64,000 nucleotides of DNA, taken from positions 1 through 64,000 of the forward strand of contig NZ_AUNI01000015.1 in assembly GCF_000447795.1 (NCBI RefSeq). The letters run 5' to 3'. Shown one piece after another: positions 17,123-24,598 of this stretch. The position numbers were made by a program, and so were the translations under genes. Positions within the stretch are counted from its first letter, which is position 1, and every line of letters begins with the position of its first letter. This stretch comes from Bacteriovorax sp. Seq25_V. Lineage in GTDB: Bacteria; Bdellovibrionota; Bacteriovoracia; Bacteriovoracales; Bacteriovoracaceae. A model generated the notes under the pieces. The model was given only the letters and a program-made list of their open reading frames with translations, was not told where the DNA came from and searched no databases.

Positions 17123-18823
17123 ATGAAAAATTTGTCGATTCTTTTCGTGTATATGTCTTTAATGGCATCAGCTATATTTTATTATTTCGTAGGTGGAGAT
17201 TCTGAGATTGTTTATGTCTCCTTGTTTTTAATAAACTTTTTACTTTGTATTTATCTCTTTCTTACGAGAGAAAAAGCAAATCCTCATGTTAACGTTGATT
17301 TTGAGAATGCTATTCTTACGAGTGCACGTGTCAGTATTATTGCAACTGATCTTAATGGTGTCATTACTCACTTTTCTAAAGGAGCTGAGAATCTTCTTGG
17401 GTACAGTAAAGAAGAAATGGTTGGGAAGCAAACTCCTGCGATCATTCACGATGTCTCTGAAGTCGTGAAGAGAACAAAAGAGCTCAATGCAGAGCTTGAT
17501 GAGAATGCGGAACCTGGCTTTATGACTTTTGTAAGAAAAGTTTATCAAGAGGATAAAGATGAGAATGAGTGGACTTATATTCGAAAAGATGGCTACCGAT
17601 TTCCTGTTATTCTCTCAGTCACACCCATAAAAAACAAACGTAACAATATTATTGGTTTTCTCGGAATTGCGACAGATATATCCCAGACAAAAGAAAGGGA
17701 AAGAGAGCTTGAACTTGCTAATCAGAAAGCTCTTGAATCAGGACAAGTCAAAACTCGTTTTCTCGCAAATATGAGTCATGAAATTCGTACTCCATTAAAT
17801 GGAATTATTGGAATGGGAGAGATTCTTGTTGGGACAAAGCTTGATCATGAGCAAGAATCCTTTGTTAAATATATTCTATCCTCAAGCGAGCAGCTTCAAA
17901 TTCTTTTGAATGATATTCTTGACTTCTCTAAGATAGAGCTTGGAAGTATTAGTTTGAATAAGAAAATATCTCGAATTGATACTTTCAATACAGATATCAA
18001 AAGTATTCTGGCTGCATTCACTAAAGATAAAAGAATTAGAGCAAACTTTATTGAAAAAGAGCTCCCTATATCGGTGAAGATAGATGAGCATCGATTAAGA
18101 CAAGTTCTTTCTAATCTTATCGTGAATGCATGTAAATTCACTCAAGAAGGAAAGATTGAAGTTATTTCCTCTTATGATGATGGTTGTTTGATTTATGAAA
18201 TTAATGATACAGGGGTTGGTATTGACGCTCAGTATTTGGAAAAGATCTTTCAACCTTTCACACAACTGGAAAATAACGACAATAGAAGATTTGGTGGAAT
18301 TGGACTTGGACTTTCAATTGTAAAAGAGCTTCTTGATCTTATGGATGCAGAGATTTCAGTGGAGAGTGAAATTGATGTGGGAACAAGGTTTAAAGTAAAA
18401 GTTCATTGTGAAAGCTTTGATTTTTTTGAGGAGGAGCAGTTTAAAACAAGTATTGCTTCAAGTCTTTCTAATGTAAAAATTCTAATCGTTGAAGATAATC
18501 ATATTAATCAAAAAGTTATTGCAAAAGTTTTAGAAAAAGCGGGTGCTAGTTACGATGTTGTCCAAAATGGTCGCGATGCGGTAATTGCCGTTAAAGAGCG
18601 TAACTATGACTTAGTGTTGATGGACTTTCAGATGCCTGAGCTTGATGGACCAAATGCGACTAAAGAGATTAGAAAGTTTAATACCGATATTGCTATCATT
18701 GCCCTGACGGCCAACGCATTTGAAGAAGACAAGAAGGCATGCTTGCTTTCGGGAATGAATGACTTTGTTGCTAAGCCAGTACGGCCTTCCGCTCTCATTA
18801 ACACTATCAAACGAAATATCTAA
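17123..18823 (+). CDS. Hybrid sensor histidine kinase (PAS-HisKA-HATPase-REC)
   Basis: 566 residues. Two N-terminal membrane helices with almost no periplasmic loop, then a PAS domain (ARVSIIATDLNGVITHFSKGAENLLGYS) with a PAC-like end. HisKA carries the phospho-acceptor His219 in MSHEIRTPLNGIIGMG. The HATPase has VNACKFTQ (N box), NDTGVGID (G1) and GIGLGLSIVKEL (G2). A C-terminal receiver carries the phospho-acceptor Asp501 in LVLMDFQMPELDG and Lys in VAKPVRPSA. The signal is probably intracellular or membrane-derived. No output regulator is adjacent, so phosphotransfer must reach an unlinked Hpt or regulator. Ribosome site is weak. Confidence 0.92.
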   Translation: MKNLSILFVYMSLMASAIFYYFVGGDSEIVYVSLFLINFLLCIYLFLTREKANPHVNVDFENAILTSARVSIIATDLNGVITHFSKGAENLLGYSKEEMVGKQTPAIIHDVSEVVKRTKELNAELDENAEPGFMTFVRKVYQEDKDENEWTYIRKDGYRFPVILSVTPIKNKRNNIIGFLGIATDISQTKERERELELANQKALESGQVKTRFLANMSHEIRTPLNGIIGMGEILVGTKLDHEQESFVKYILSSSEQLQILLNDILDFSKIELGSISLNKKISRIDTFNTDIKSILAAFTKDKRIRANFIEKELPISVKIDEHRLRQVLSNLIVNACKFTQEGKIEVISSYDDGCLIYEINDTGVGIDAQYLEKIFQPFTQLENNDNRRFGGIGLGLSIVKELLDLMDAEISVESEIDVGTRFKVKVHCESFDFFEEEQFKTSIASSLSNVKILIVEDNHINQKVIAKVLEKAGASYDVVQNGRDAVIAVKERNYDLVLMDFQMPELDGPNATKEIRKFNTDIAIIALTANAFEEDKKACLLSGMNDFVAKPVRPSALINTIKRNI

Positions 18824-18891
18824 AAATGGATAAATGGTGGCATTAAACTTGCTCTTATATTGGTAAATATCCAATAAAAGGGCTTAATTTG

Positions 18892-19125
18892 ATGAAAAAA
18901 CTGTTTAAAATTATGACACTTGTATCAATTCTGACTTTTCAGTCTCAGGCTTTCTCTAGAGAATTGAAGAGAGAAGTGGTTTTTGAGCAACTTAAAAATG
19001 ACCTTTGGACGATGGGTTTAAATTTTGATTATGCCGATGGAACAAGGTTTGTTATCCCTGCAGATACAGATGATTCTGGCCATGAGCCTCTCCCTGAAGA
19101 GATTTCAAAGGTTTTAGAGATTTAG
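18892..19125 (+). CDS. Small secreted protein of unknown function
   Basis: 77 residues from the ATG at 18892 (a TTG directly before it is the alternative). A signal peptide (KKLFKIMTLVSILTFQSQAFS) is followed by ~55 acidic residues with GLNFDYADGTRF and a PADTDDSGHEPLPEEI segment. No Cys in the mature part. A short inverted repeat (TATTGG/CCAATA, 18858-18875) lies just upstream. Family not recognised. Confidence 0.5.
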   Translation: MKKLFKIMTLVSILTFQSQAFSRELKREVVFEQLKNDLWTMGLNFDYADGTRFVIPADTDDSGHEPLPEEISKVLEI

Positions 19126-19134
19126 TACTAAAGT

Positions 19135-19179
19135 TTGACTAATCGTAAAAACCCTCGCTATAGTATTAAAGCCATACTA
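19135..19179 (+). promoter_or_regulatory. Sigma-70-type promoter with overlapping dyad, marR gene
   Basis: TTGACT (19135-19140), 18-bp spacer, TATAGT (19159-19164). The dyad TAGTAT (19161-19166) / ATACTA (19174-19179) with 7-bp spacing overlaps the -10 and start region, the usual place and form of a MarR autoregulatory operator. Promoter and operator roles are inferred from spacing. Confidence 0.6.
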
Positions 19180-19192
19180 ATTAGGAGATGGA

Positions 19193-19678
19193 ATGAAGCG
19201 AATTTCAAGCATTGGTGGCCTTTTAAAGAAAATTTATCGATTATATAGTAATCAGCTACTTTCTATTCTTCAAGAGAAGGGTTTTACAGATCTGAGACCA
19301 AGCTTTCTTGAGATCCTGTTATTTGTTTGTGAAAATAATGGGCCAAGTATCAAGGAAATTGGGAGTGCTTGTGGGCTTAAGAAGCAAACAATGACAAGTC
19401 ATCTCAATGAGCTACAGAAGCGTGGTTATATCACGAGACAATCAAGTGAATTTGATAAGAGAGAACAAAAAGTTTTTCTGACAGATTTTGGTGAGAAATT
19501 CAAATTTACTCTAATGGAAGGCCTAGAAAAAGTAGAAGCAGACTACTCAAAATTTCTAGGTGATCTTGAGATGGATAGAATTAATTCAACACTTGAAAAT
19601 ATGCATTCTAAACTTTTGCCTCGTGAGGATAATTCTCTTCGCTCTAAAGTTCAGTTAAACTTATCCCTAGATTTCTAG
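19193..19678 (+). CDS. MarR-family transcriptional regulator
   Basis: 161 residues. Winged-helix core: a helical dimer region (LLKKIYRLYSNQLLSILQEKGF), the DNA-recognition helix-turn-helix (PSIKEIGSACGLKKQTMTSHLNELQKRGYI) and the wing with the DKRE motif (SSEFDKREQKVFLTDFGEKF). MarR proteins bind as dimers and release DNA on ligand or thiol modification. AGGAGA lies 6 bases before the ATG. The dyad over its own promoter suggests autorepression. No divergent target gene lies next to it, so its regulon is not evident; the single Cys in the core (CENN and SACGL region) could allow redox sensing. Confidence 0.88.
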   Translation: MKRISSIGGLLKKIYRLYSNQLLSILQEKGFTDLRPSFLEILLFVCENNGPSIKEIGSACGLKKQTMTSHLNELQKRGYITRQSSEFDKREQKVFLTDFGEKFKFTLMEGLEKVEADYSKFLGDLEMDRINSTLENMHSKLLPREDNSLRSKVQLNLSLDF

Positions 19679-19694
19679 ATTTTTGATAGGTTTC

Positions 19695-19730
19695 AAAAAA
19701 AAACGACATGCTAAATAGCATGTCGATATT
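19695..19730. terminator. Bidirectional terminator, marR / rhodanese
   Basis: CGACATGCTA (19704-19713) pairs with TAGCATGTCG (19716-19725), 2-nt spacer. On the minus strand the stem is followed by nine T, on the plus strand by ATATTT, so it serves both convergent genes. Confidence 0.85.
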
Positions 19731-19754
19731 TAACTTCTAATTTAAATTAAGATA

Positions 19755-20261
19755 TTAAGCCGCAGCCATCTTTGAGCCTGACTGACTTGCTGGCCAAAAT
19801 TGATAGCCACCTGAAATATTGTTCACATTGAAATAACCTTTCTTAACAAGTAATTCACATGCTCGAATGGAACGAAGTCCTGTTTCAGAAATTACCATGA
19901 TTGGTGTCGTTTTATTCTGAATTTCAGCGTAGCGGTGATCGAGTTCTTCGAAAGGAATATGTACAGCACCTTCAAGCTTGAGTGGTTGAAGATATTCAGC
20001 ACGAGATACATCGAGAATAATATAATCCATATCTGCATTCTCATAGATTTCATGAGCACGCTCTGGTGTCAGATCATTATATGGAAGACCCATTAGAATC
20101 ATATTATCATCGATGAATTGACCGTTTTTAACTCTAATAAGATGATTTCTTTGAAGTGCTAGTGAGTAATCTAGCTTCTCATCAATTTTAGTAATATTTC
20201 TTTCAATATTAGTCAGTCTATTATTGATAAATTCAAGCATTTGATAAAATTTTAAGTCCAT
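19755..20261 (-). CDS. Rhodanese-domain protein with N-terminal helix
   Basis: 168 residues from the ATG at 20261, chosen because GGAGG lies 7 bases before it; the open frame extends further upstream without a ribosome site. The first ~40 residues are a predicted coiled coil (LEFINNRLTNIERNITKIDEKLD). The rhodanese domain follows (LTPERAHEIYENADMDYIILDVSRAEYLQPLKLEGAVHIPFEEL ... GLRSIRACELLVKKGYFNVNNISGGYQFW). At the active-site loop, where a catalytic Cys is expected (CxxGxR), the sequence reads VISETGLRS, so the Cys is replaced. It is therefore likely a non-catalytic, binding-type rhodanese. Confidence 0.8.
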   Translation of the reverse strand: MDLKFYQMLEFINNRLTNIERNITKIDEKLDYSLALQRNHLIRVKNGQFIDDNMILMGLPYNDLTPERAHEIYENADMDYIILDVSRAEYLQPLKLEGAVHIPFEELDHRYAEIQNKTTPIMVISETGLRSIRACELLVKKGYFNVNNISGGYQFWPASQSGSKMAAA

Positions 20262-20276
20262 TCTTGGCCTCCGAGT

Positions 20277-20306
20277 AATTCTTCCAACGTGCTTGTCGGA
20301 AGAATT
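20277..20306 (-). other. 9-bp hairpin just upstream of the rhodanese ribosome site
   Basis: AATTCTTCC (20277-20285) pairs perfectly with GGAAGAATT (20298-20306), 12-nt loop. It lies 30 bp past the stop of the upstream membrane-protein gene and about 10 bases before the GGAGG site, with no T run. It may terminate the upstream gene or modulate the downstream one. Confidence 0.5.
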
Positions 20307-20335
20307 GAGGTGGAAGTGAGCTTGAGGACAGGTGA

Positions 20336-21244
20336 TTAGAAAATTGGGTAAAAATTTCCGTACTGGATATTCCCAGTAACAACAGTTGTTAAGAAGCATG
20401 AAGTAAAGAGAATAGCACCTTCGTAAATTCCATACCCTAGTTCAACTTCATTGTTAATGTTGTGATCTCTATCATCTGACTTCGCTGGTAGGTCATCCTG
20501 AATCCTAAAGATAAAGATGAGACCTTTTCTAAATATTGGAACAATAATTAGTGAAAGAAGTAGTTTTAAAATTACTTGAATTGAGTACCACTTAATGTCA
20601 GTAATTTCATGGTTTAGTGCCGATGAGATGATTAGACATTGTCCCCAAAGAAATCCTGTATATGAAAGTGCGATCGCTAAATTCTTTTGAACAAGTAAAC
20701 GATTGAAAGAGAGCTTAGAGATAATGGCGTAGGCCTTAGTCGAAAAGCCGACGAGTACCATGGCGAAAAGCCAGAGGAAAAATGTCATGATAATCGACGA
20801 GTGAGATACCTTAACGACTGCATTTAAAATGAATGCGAGTCCAATTGAATGCGAAAAGCAAATAATTGCATAAGCGTAATTCTTTCTTCTTAGAACCTCG
20901 TCAGAATACTCAAAATTGTAGAGAACAATTGATTCAATAATATAGATACTTCCAAGATATAGAATAATAACAATTGTAGACTCAATTAACATTTTAAATA
21001 GTGCAAGGTAGATTCCATCAGAGAGGTTAAGGTAGAAATTTGAGTAAATAATCCCAATACCAATAATCCTAGAGAAAAGATGAATTGTGTCTGATGAGTT
21101 TTTCGAAGGGAAAAACTTCTTTGTAATTTGGTGTCTAATCGAAGGATAGAGTAGAGCGTGTGCATATTTATAAATGTAGATGATGGCACACACTAGGAAA
21201 GTAAAAACAATCCTTAAAATTAGTTTATCATATAATTCATTCAT
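20336..21244 (-). CDS. Multi-pass membrane protein, possibly DUF350-like
   Basis: 302 residues with about eight hydrophobic helices. A segment near the C-terminal half (QKNLAIALSYTGFLWGQCLIISSAL) and the ending ELGYGIYEGAILFTSCFL resemble DUF350/YjfL membrane repeats, which come in pairs; the match is judged by eye and is tentative. Overlaps the upstream gene by 8 bases (ATGAATGA), so the two are translationally coupled. Function unknown. Confidence 0.6.
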   Translation of the reverse strand: MNELYDKLILRIVFTFLVCAIIYIYKYAHALLYPSIRHQITKKFFPSKNSSDTIHLFSRIIGIGIIYSNFYLNLSDGIYLALFKMLIESTIVIILYLGSIYIIESIVLYNFEYSDEVLRRKNYAYAIICFSHSIGLAFILNAVVKVSHSSIIMTFFLWLFAMVLVGFSTKAYAIISKLSFNRLLVQKNLAIALSYTGFLWGQCLIISSALNHEITDIKWYSIQVILKLLLSLIIVPIFRKGLIFIFRIQDDLPAKSDDRDHNINNEVELGYGIYEGAILFTSCFLTTVVTGNIQYGNFYPIF

Positions 21245-21920
21245 TTACTTTTTGCTCCCACTTAGGAATTTTAAAATAACTTTTAGCGGTGTCGATAAAA
21301 GTTTCGCGCATATTATCTGCTTCAAGGAATCCTTGGCTTTCAAGATCTGTGATACTTCCGTCAGTTCCAAATTCACTCTCGGGTCCATAGTAAGGCTTTG
21401 AGTCACTTTGAAAAATCTTCATACGCTGATAGAAATCTAGTGTTGGTCTAAAGTCTCCCCATCCAAATAATGTAGGGAAGTTCTTATAAGTACGGTGAAA
21501 CTTCCATACCTTCGCACCATAGTTGGTAATATCCCAAGTACCATAAGCTGGATCACCAATAAAAAGTGAACCTGGAGGCATTGGGACTGATGATGTTCTA
21601 AAGTCACGTTCGCTTCGACGAAATAGAGACATTCCTTTGTTGCGTAAATTTTGTTCCCAAAATTCTTTGCTTGTTCGAATAACGACCTCTTCAGGTGATT
21701 TAAAAGCGTGAATGATTACATAACGGTGATAATAAGTTTTAATTAAAAAACCTGCAGAAAAATATTCTTTTAAAACGACAGAAATCGGCGCTCCTCTAAA
21801 AAGTGAAGAGAAATATTTTTCATTAGCTAGGTAATGAGTTTTTTTCTCTGATGGAGAAAAACTTTTAGATATACCTAGATAGATAAGAATAAGTAAAACG
21901 TATAGGGATATTTTATTCAT
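21237..21920 (-). CDS. Secreted or membrane-anchored protein of unknown function
   Basis: 227 residues. The N-terminal hydrophobic stretch (ISLYVLLILIYLGIS) is a signal peptide or anchor. The mature part is aromatic-rich and basic, with FIGDPAYGTWDITNYGAKVWKFHRTY and a FGWGDFRPTL block that look like a folded extracytoplasmic domain. No Cys. Coupled by an 8-base overlap to the downstream membrane protein, so the pair probably works together in the envelope. No family recognised. Confidence 0.6.
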   Translation of the reverse strand: MNKISLYVLLILIYLGISKSFSPSEKKTHYLANEKYFSSLFRGAPISVVLKEYFSAGFLIKTYYHRYVIIHAFKSPEEVVIRTSKEFWEQNLRNKGMSLFRRSERDFRTSSVPMPPGSLFIGDPAYGTWDITNYGAKVWKFHRTYKNFPTLFGWGDFRPTLDFYQRMKIFQSDSKPYYGPESEFGTDGSITDLESQGFLEADNMRETFIDTAKSYFKIPKWEQKVNE

Positions 21921-21960
21921 ACAATAGGATTATTATACGTGTTTTGAGAGTAATAGGCTA

Positions 21961-21984
21961 AAAAAAAAGGAGCACTAGGCTCCC
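21961..21984 (-). terminator. Terminator of the HD gene, containing its stop codon
   Basis: On the minus strand GGAGC/GCTCC closes a 5-nt loop and is followed by nine T. The stop codon (TAG, complement of 21975-21977) lies in the loop region, so the hairpin begins inside the last codons. Confidence 0.8.
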
Positions 21985-23288
21985 TCAATAATTTTTCTAA
22001 TGTCTGCAATGTTTTGCTCAGAAAGTTCGCTGTAGTCGCAGTGGAGGCGATTAATAGCATGAGAACCTGCAAACTTTTGAAAGAGGTCAGTCGCTTCGTT
22101 AATATCTAAATACTTTAGCGAATTACTCATCTTTTGAGTTCTAACTACTTTCATTGTGTATTCAGATTTAGAAGAACCTTTATCTGCAGTATAGTATTTT
22201 GAAAGTCTTCCTTTTGAAGAACATCTAATATACTCGACGTTAATATTTTCAAGGTATTTTTGAACCTCTTCAAGTGTTCCAAGTTGACCAGCATTAAATG
22301 ATTCAAAAATCTTTTCTGGTGTTTGGTTTTTAACAACGGCCTGAGCATACTTATTGTTGGAGTGACGAAGTACCTTCATTAAGTGGTAGTCGTCATGTTC
22401 AATATACTTTTCGATATCAGCTGGAATTCGATACTCGTCTGGAGCGTCTTTAAAATATCTAATTAACAATTGTTCAAGGCATACAGCACGATAGTGGAAG
22501 TAAACCATAACGAACATGTGATAACGGCTTAGGAGGAAATCATCAAAAGTAATGACTGCTCTTTCTGAAATTCCTAGAGTAGCAACTCCATCTGTGATTG
22601 CAGGTTCAAGATTATCAAGTAACCAGTCAAGATCATAGCTTCCATAACTAACACCACAGAAGTAGCTATCTCTTAAAAGATAGTCCATTCTATCGCAATC
22701 AAGTTCACTCGAAACAAGTTGGTGAAGAAGAGGAAAGTAGTTCACCTTATCAAGTGTGAAGTATTCTGGAGTTTGTGTGTGGCCAGTGATGAGGTCTGCA
22801 ATATAGCGTCTTTCAACACCAAAAGATTTCTCAACTTCTTTAAAGCTTTCAGCAAAAGAACTATCGGCAATCGCCTTGATTGTATAGTCTTCGTGGCTTG
22901 CTTGTCTGTCTCTTGATTTATCTTTTGCAGATAGAAACATCTCTGGAATTTTAAGTTCACTTAATTGAGGCATTACTGATTCAGTTGAGTGACTTAGTGG
23001 TGCGTGACCGATATCATGAAGAAGACAAGCAAGCTTGAATGTTTGCTTAACCCTTAAATGATCTTTCGTAATTATCTTTCCTCTGAATAATTTATCAAAG
23101 GCCATATTTCCAATATTCATAACACCTATCGAGTGAATGAATCTTGTATGTGTCGCACCAGGAAAAACATATTCTGAGAATCCAAGTTGTTTAATATTTC
23201 TTAGACGTTGAAAAAACTCAGCTTTTAAGATTGGTTCTTCTTCTTTTAAAATGTGAATTGAGCCATGGACCGGATCTCTTACTTCCAT
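21975..23288 (-). CDS. HD-superfamily (d)NTP phosphohydrolase, COG1078/SAMHD1-like
   Basis: 437 residues. The family N-terminus is clear: RDPVHGSIHI, FFQRLRNIKQLGFSEYVFPGATHTRFIHSIGVMNIG, then the HD motif in LACLLHDIGHAPLSHSTE with a metal-binding His further on. LVSSELDCDRMDYLLRDSYFCGVSYG is the second signature. Members hydrolyse dNTPs or related nucleotides in the cytoplasm; the exact substrate cannot be fixed here. Metal ligands (H, HD, D) are intact. The C-terminal half is helical and variable. It ends in a strong terminator; the glutaredoxin gene lies just upstream on the same strand (8-base gap), so they may be cotranscribed. Confidence 0.88.
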   Translation of the reverse strand: MEVRDPVHGSIHILKEEEPILKAEFFQRLRNIKQLGFSEYVFPGATHTRFIHSIGVMNIGNMAFDKLFRGKIITKDHLRVKQTFKLACLLHDIGHAPLSHSTESVMPQLSELKIPEMFLSAKDKSRDRQASHEDYTIKAIADSSFAESFKEVEKSFGVERRYIADLITGHTQTPEYFTLDKVNYFPLLHQLVSSELDCDRMDYLLRDSYFCGVSYGSYDLDWLLDNLEPAITDGVATLGISERAVITFDDFLLSRYHMFVMVYFHYRAVCLEQLLIRYFKDAPDEYRIPADIEKYIEHDDYHLMKVLRHSNNKYAQAVVKNQTPEKIFESFNAGQLGTLEEVQKYLENINVEYIRCSSKGRLSKYYTADKGSSKSEYTMKVVRTQKMSNSLKYLDINEATDLFQKFAGSHAINRLHCDYSELSEQNIADIRKIIEGA

Positions 23289-23296
23289 TATTCTTC

Positions 23297-23551
23297 CTAG
23301 TTTTTTTCTAAATTATTTTGGTTTTGTTCAAGCCAACGAGCAATATCCGCTGATTCAAACATTGGTTTGTTATCAATGTAGAGACATGGAACAGTTCTTC
23401 TTCCAGTGTCATTCACAAGTCGATCAAGATTATCTTCATCCTTAAGGATGTTTTTATAATCAACTTTAATATTTAAGTTATCAATTACTCTCAACACAAG
23501 CTGACAGTAAGGACAAGCGTCGTAATAAAATAGTTCAAGCTTATGCTTCAT
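23297..23551 (-). CDS. Glutaredoxin-like protein
   Basis: 84 residues from the ATG at 23551, which has AGGGA before it; the frame extends upstream through the terminator of the preceding gene and that part is not credited. The active site CPYC is at residues 13-16 in FYYDACPYCQ. TVPCLYIDNKPMFESADIARWLE gives the cis-Pro (VP) and the GSH-binding SADI segment. The fold and the CPYC dithiol site match small bacterial glutaredoxins that reduce protein disulfides and mixed GSH disulfides. The additional Cys after the cis-Pro is unusual but seen in some members. Confidence 0.88.
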   Translation of the reverse strand: MKHKLELFYYDACPYCQLVLRVIDNLNIKVDYKNILKDEDNLDRLVNDTGRRTVPCLYIDNKPMFESADIARWLEQNQNNLEKN

Positions 23552-23561
23552 TGGTTTCCCT

Positions 23562-23590
23562 AAAAAAAGAAAGCGGCCGAAGGCCGCCAT
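23562..23590 (-). terminator. Terminator of the histone-like gene
   Basis: GCGGCC-TTC-GGCCGC hairpin on the minus strand followed by TTTCTTTTTTT. One of the most GC-rich stems in the window; lies between the histone-like stop codon (23612) and the glutaredoxin start, so part of the transcript may read on into glutaredoxin. Confidence 0.88.
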
Positions 23591-23611
23591 CATCGTATTT
23601 AATCTTTAGAC

Positions 23612-24514
23612 TTAGTAATCGTCATCGTCATCGCCAGCTAAACCTTTAGCATAAAGTTCATCTTCATCAAGAAGATCATCTTCTTCTTCCTCATCTTCAG
23701 GTTTATCGAAACCATCGTTATATCCCCATCCATAATCAGAATCATCATCTTCTTCTGAGTCTTCATCATTTGGATTATATTCTTCCTCTAAAGATGGACC
23801 TGGATCTCTGTATTCAGAAGATGCCTCAGTTCCTTCTAGTTCGTCATCGATTTCTTCAGTTATGATTTCAGCAGCAATTTCTTGCTTAATTTCTTGTTCA
23901 TAAGACTGAAGACTCGCTTGAAGAGCTGGATCAAGCTTTACCTTGTTCTTTTTCTTGTATTCAGCAATTGCTTGTTCTCTGCTTAATTTTTTTTCTTCAG
24001 CAGTTTCTTTTTTTGCCGGAGCAGCTTTCTTCGCTGTTTCTTTTTTTACTGGAGCAGCTTTTTTAGCTGTTGCTTTTTTCGCAGGGGCAGCTTTCTTAGC
24101 TGTTGCTTTTTTGGCTGGAGCAGCTTTTTTAGCTGTAGCTTTCTTCGCTGGAGTAGCTTTTTTAGCCGTTGCTTTTTTTACAGTAGCTTTCTTCGCAACT
24201 TTCTTAGCTGCTTTCTTTGCTGGAGCTTTTTTAGCTGTAGCTTTCTTCGCAACTTTCTTAGTTACTTTCTTTGCTGGAGCTTTTTTAGCTGTAGCTTTCT
24301 TTGCAACTTTCTTAGTTACTTTTTTTGCTGCTTTTTTTACAGTAGCTTTCTTTGCAACTTTCTTAGCTGCTTTCTTTGCTGGAGCTTTTTTAGCTGTAGC
24401 TTTCTTTGCAACTTTCTTAGTTACTTTTTTTGCTGCTTTCTTTGCTGGAGCTTTTTTAGCTACTTTCTTCGTTGTTTTAGTAGTGGCTTTTTTAGCCGCT
24501 TTTTTCTTCGCCAT
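23612..24514 (-). CDS. Histone H1-like Lys/Ala-rich protein with acidic tail
   Basis: 300 residues. Residues 2-~180 are tandem AKK, KKVAKKA and PAKKA repeats, as in eukaryotic H1 tails, bacterial Hc1/HctB and AlgP. About 35 residues of mixed helix follow (REQAIAEYKKKNKVKLDPALQASLQSYEQEI). The last ~85 residues are strongly acidic (EEYNPNDEDSEEDDD, DEEEEDDLLDEDEL, DDDDDY). It is thus a two-sided polyampholyte. The basic part should bind and condense DNA; the acidic tail may tune this by competing with DNA. Nucleoid compaction in the attack phase is a plausible role. AT-rich codons AAA/GCT/GCA make the DNA repetitive. Confidence 0.85.
   Translation of the reverse strand: MAKKKAAKKATTKTTKKVAKKAPAKKAAKKVTKKVAKKATAKKAPAKKAAKKVAKKATVKKAAKKVTKKVAKKATAKKAPAKKVTKKVAKKATAKKAPAKKAAKKVAKKATVKKATAKKATPAKKATAKKAAPAKKATAKKAAPAKKATAKKAAPVKKETAKKAAPAKKETAEEKKLSREQAIAEYKKKNKVKLDPALQASLQSYEQEIKQEIAAEIITEEIDDELEGTEASSEYRDPGPSLEEEYNPNDEDSEEDDDSDYGWGYNDGFDKPEDEEEEDDLLDEDELYAKGLAGDDDDDY
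24000..24500 (-). repeat. Tandem degenerate repeats encoding AKK/PAKKA units
   Basis: Short in-frame repeats (units of about 12-75 bp; e.g. the GCTTTCTTTGCTGGAGC block recurs) inside the histone-like gene. They are substrates for slippage and recombination; the repeat number may vary between strains. Confidence 0.8.
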
Positions 24515-24598
24515 GGTGATTGTCCTTGTTAAGAAAATAATTATGATAATACTTCGTCAGTATATATAAAATATTTAAATATTTTCAAGCGTTTTTAA

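Noticed and set aside
24000-24500. CRISPR-like short repeats
   Set aside because: They are in-frame protein-coding repeats without unique spacers.
23943-24569. A 208-codon plus-strand ORF, very Ala/Phe-rich
   Set aside because: It is the complement of the Lys/Ala-rich repeats of the histone-like gene; AKK repeats read as FFA on the other strand. No ribosome site or family.
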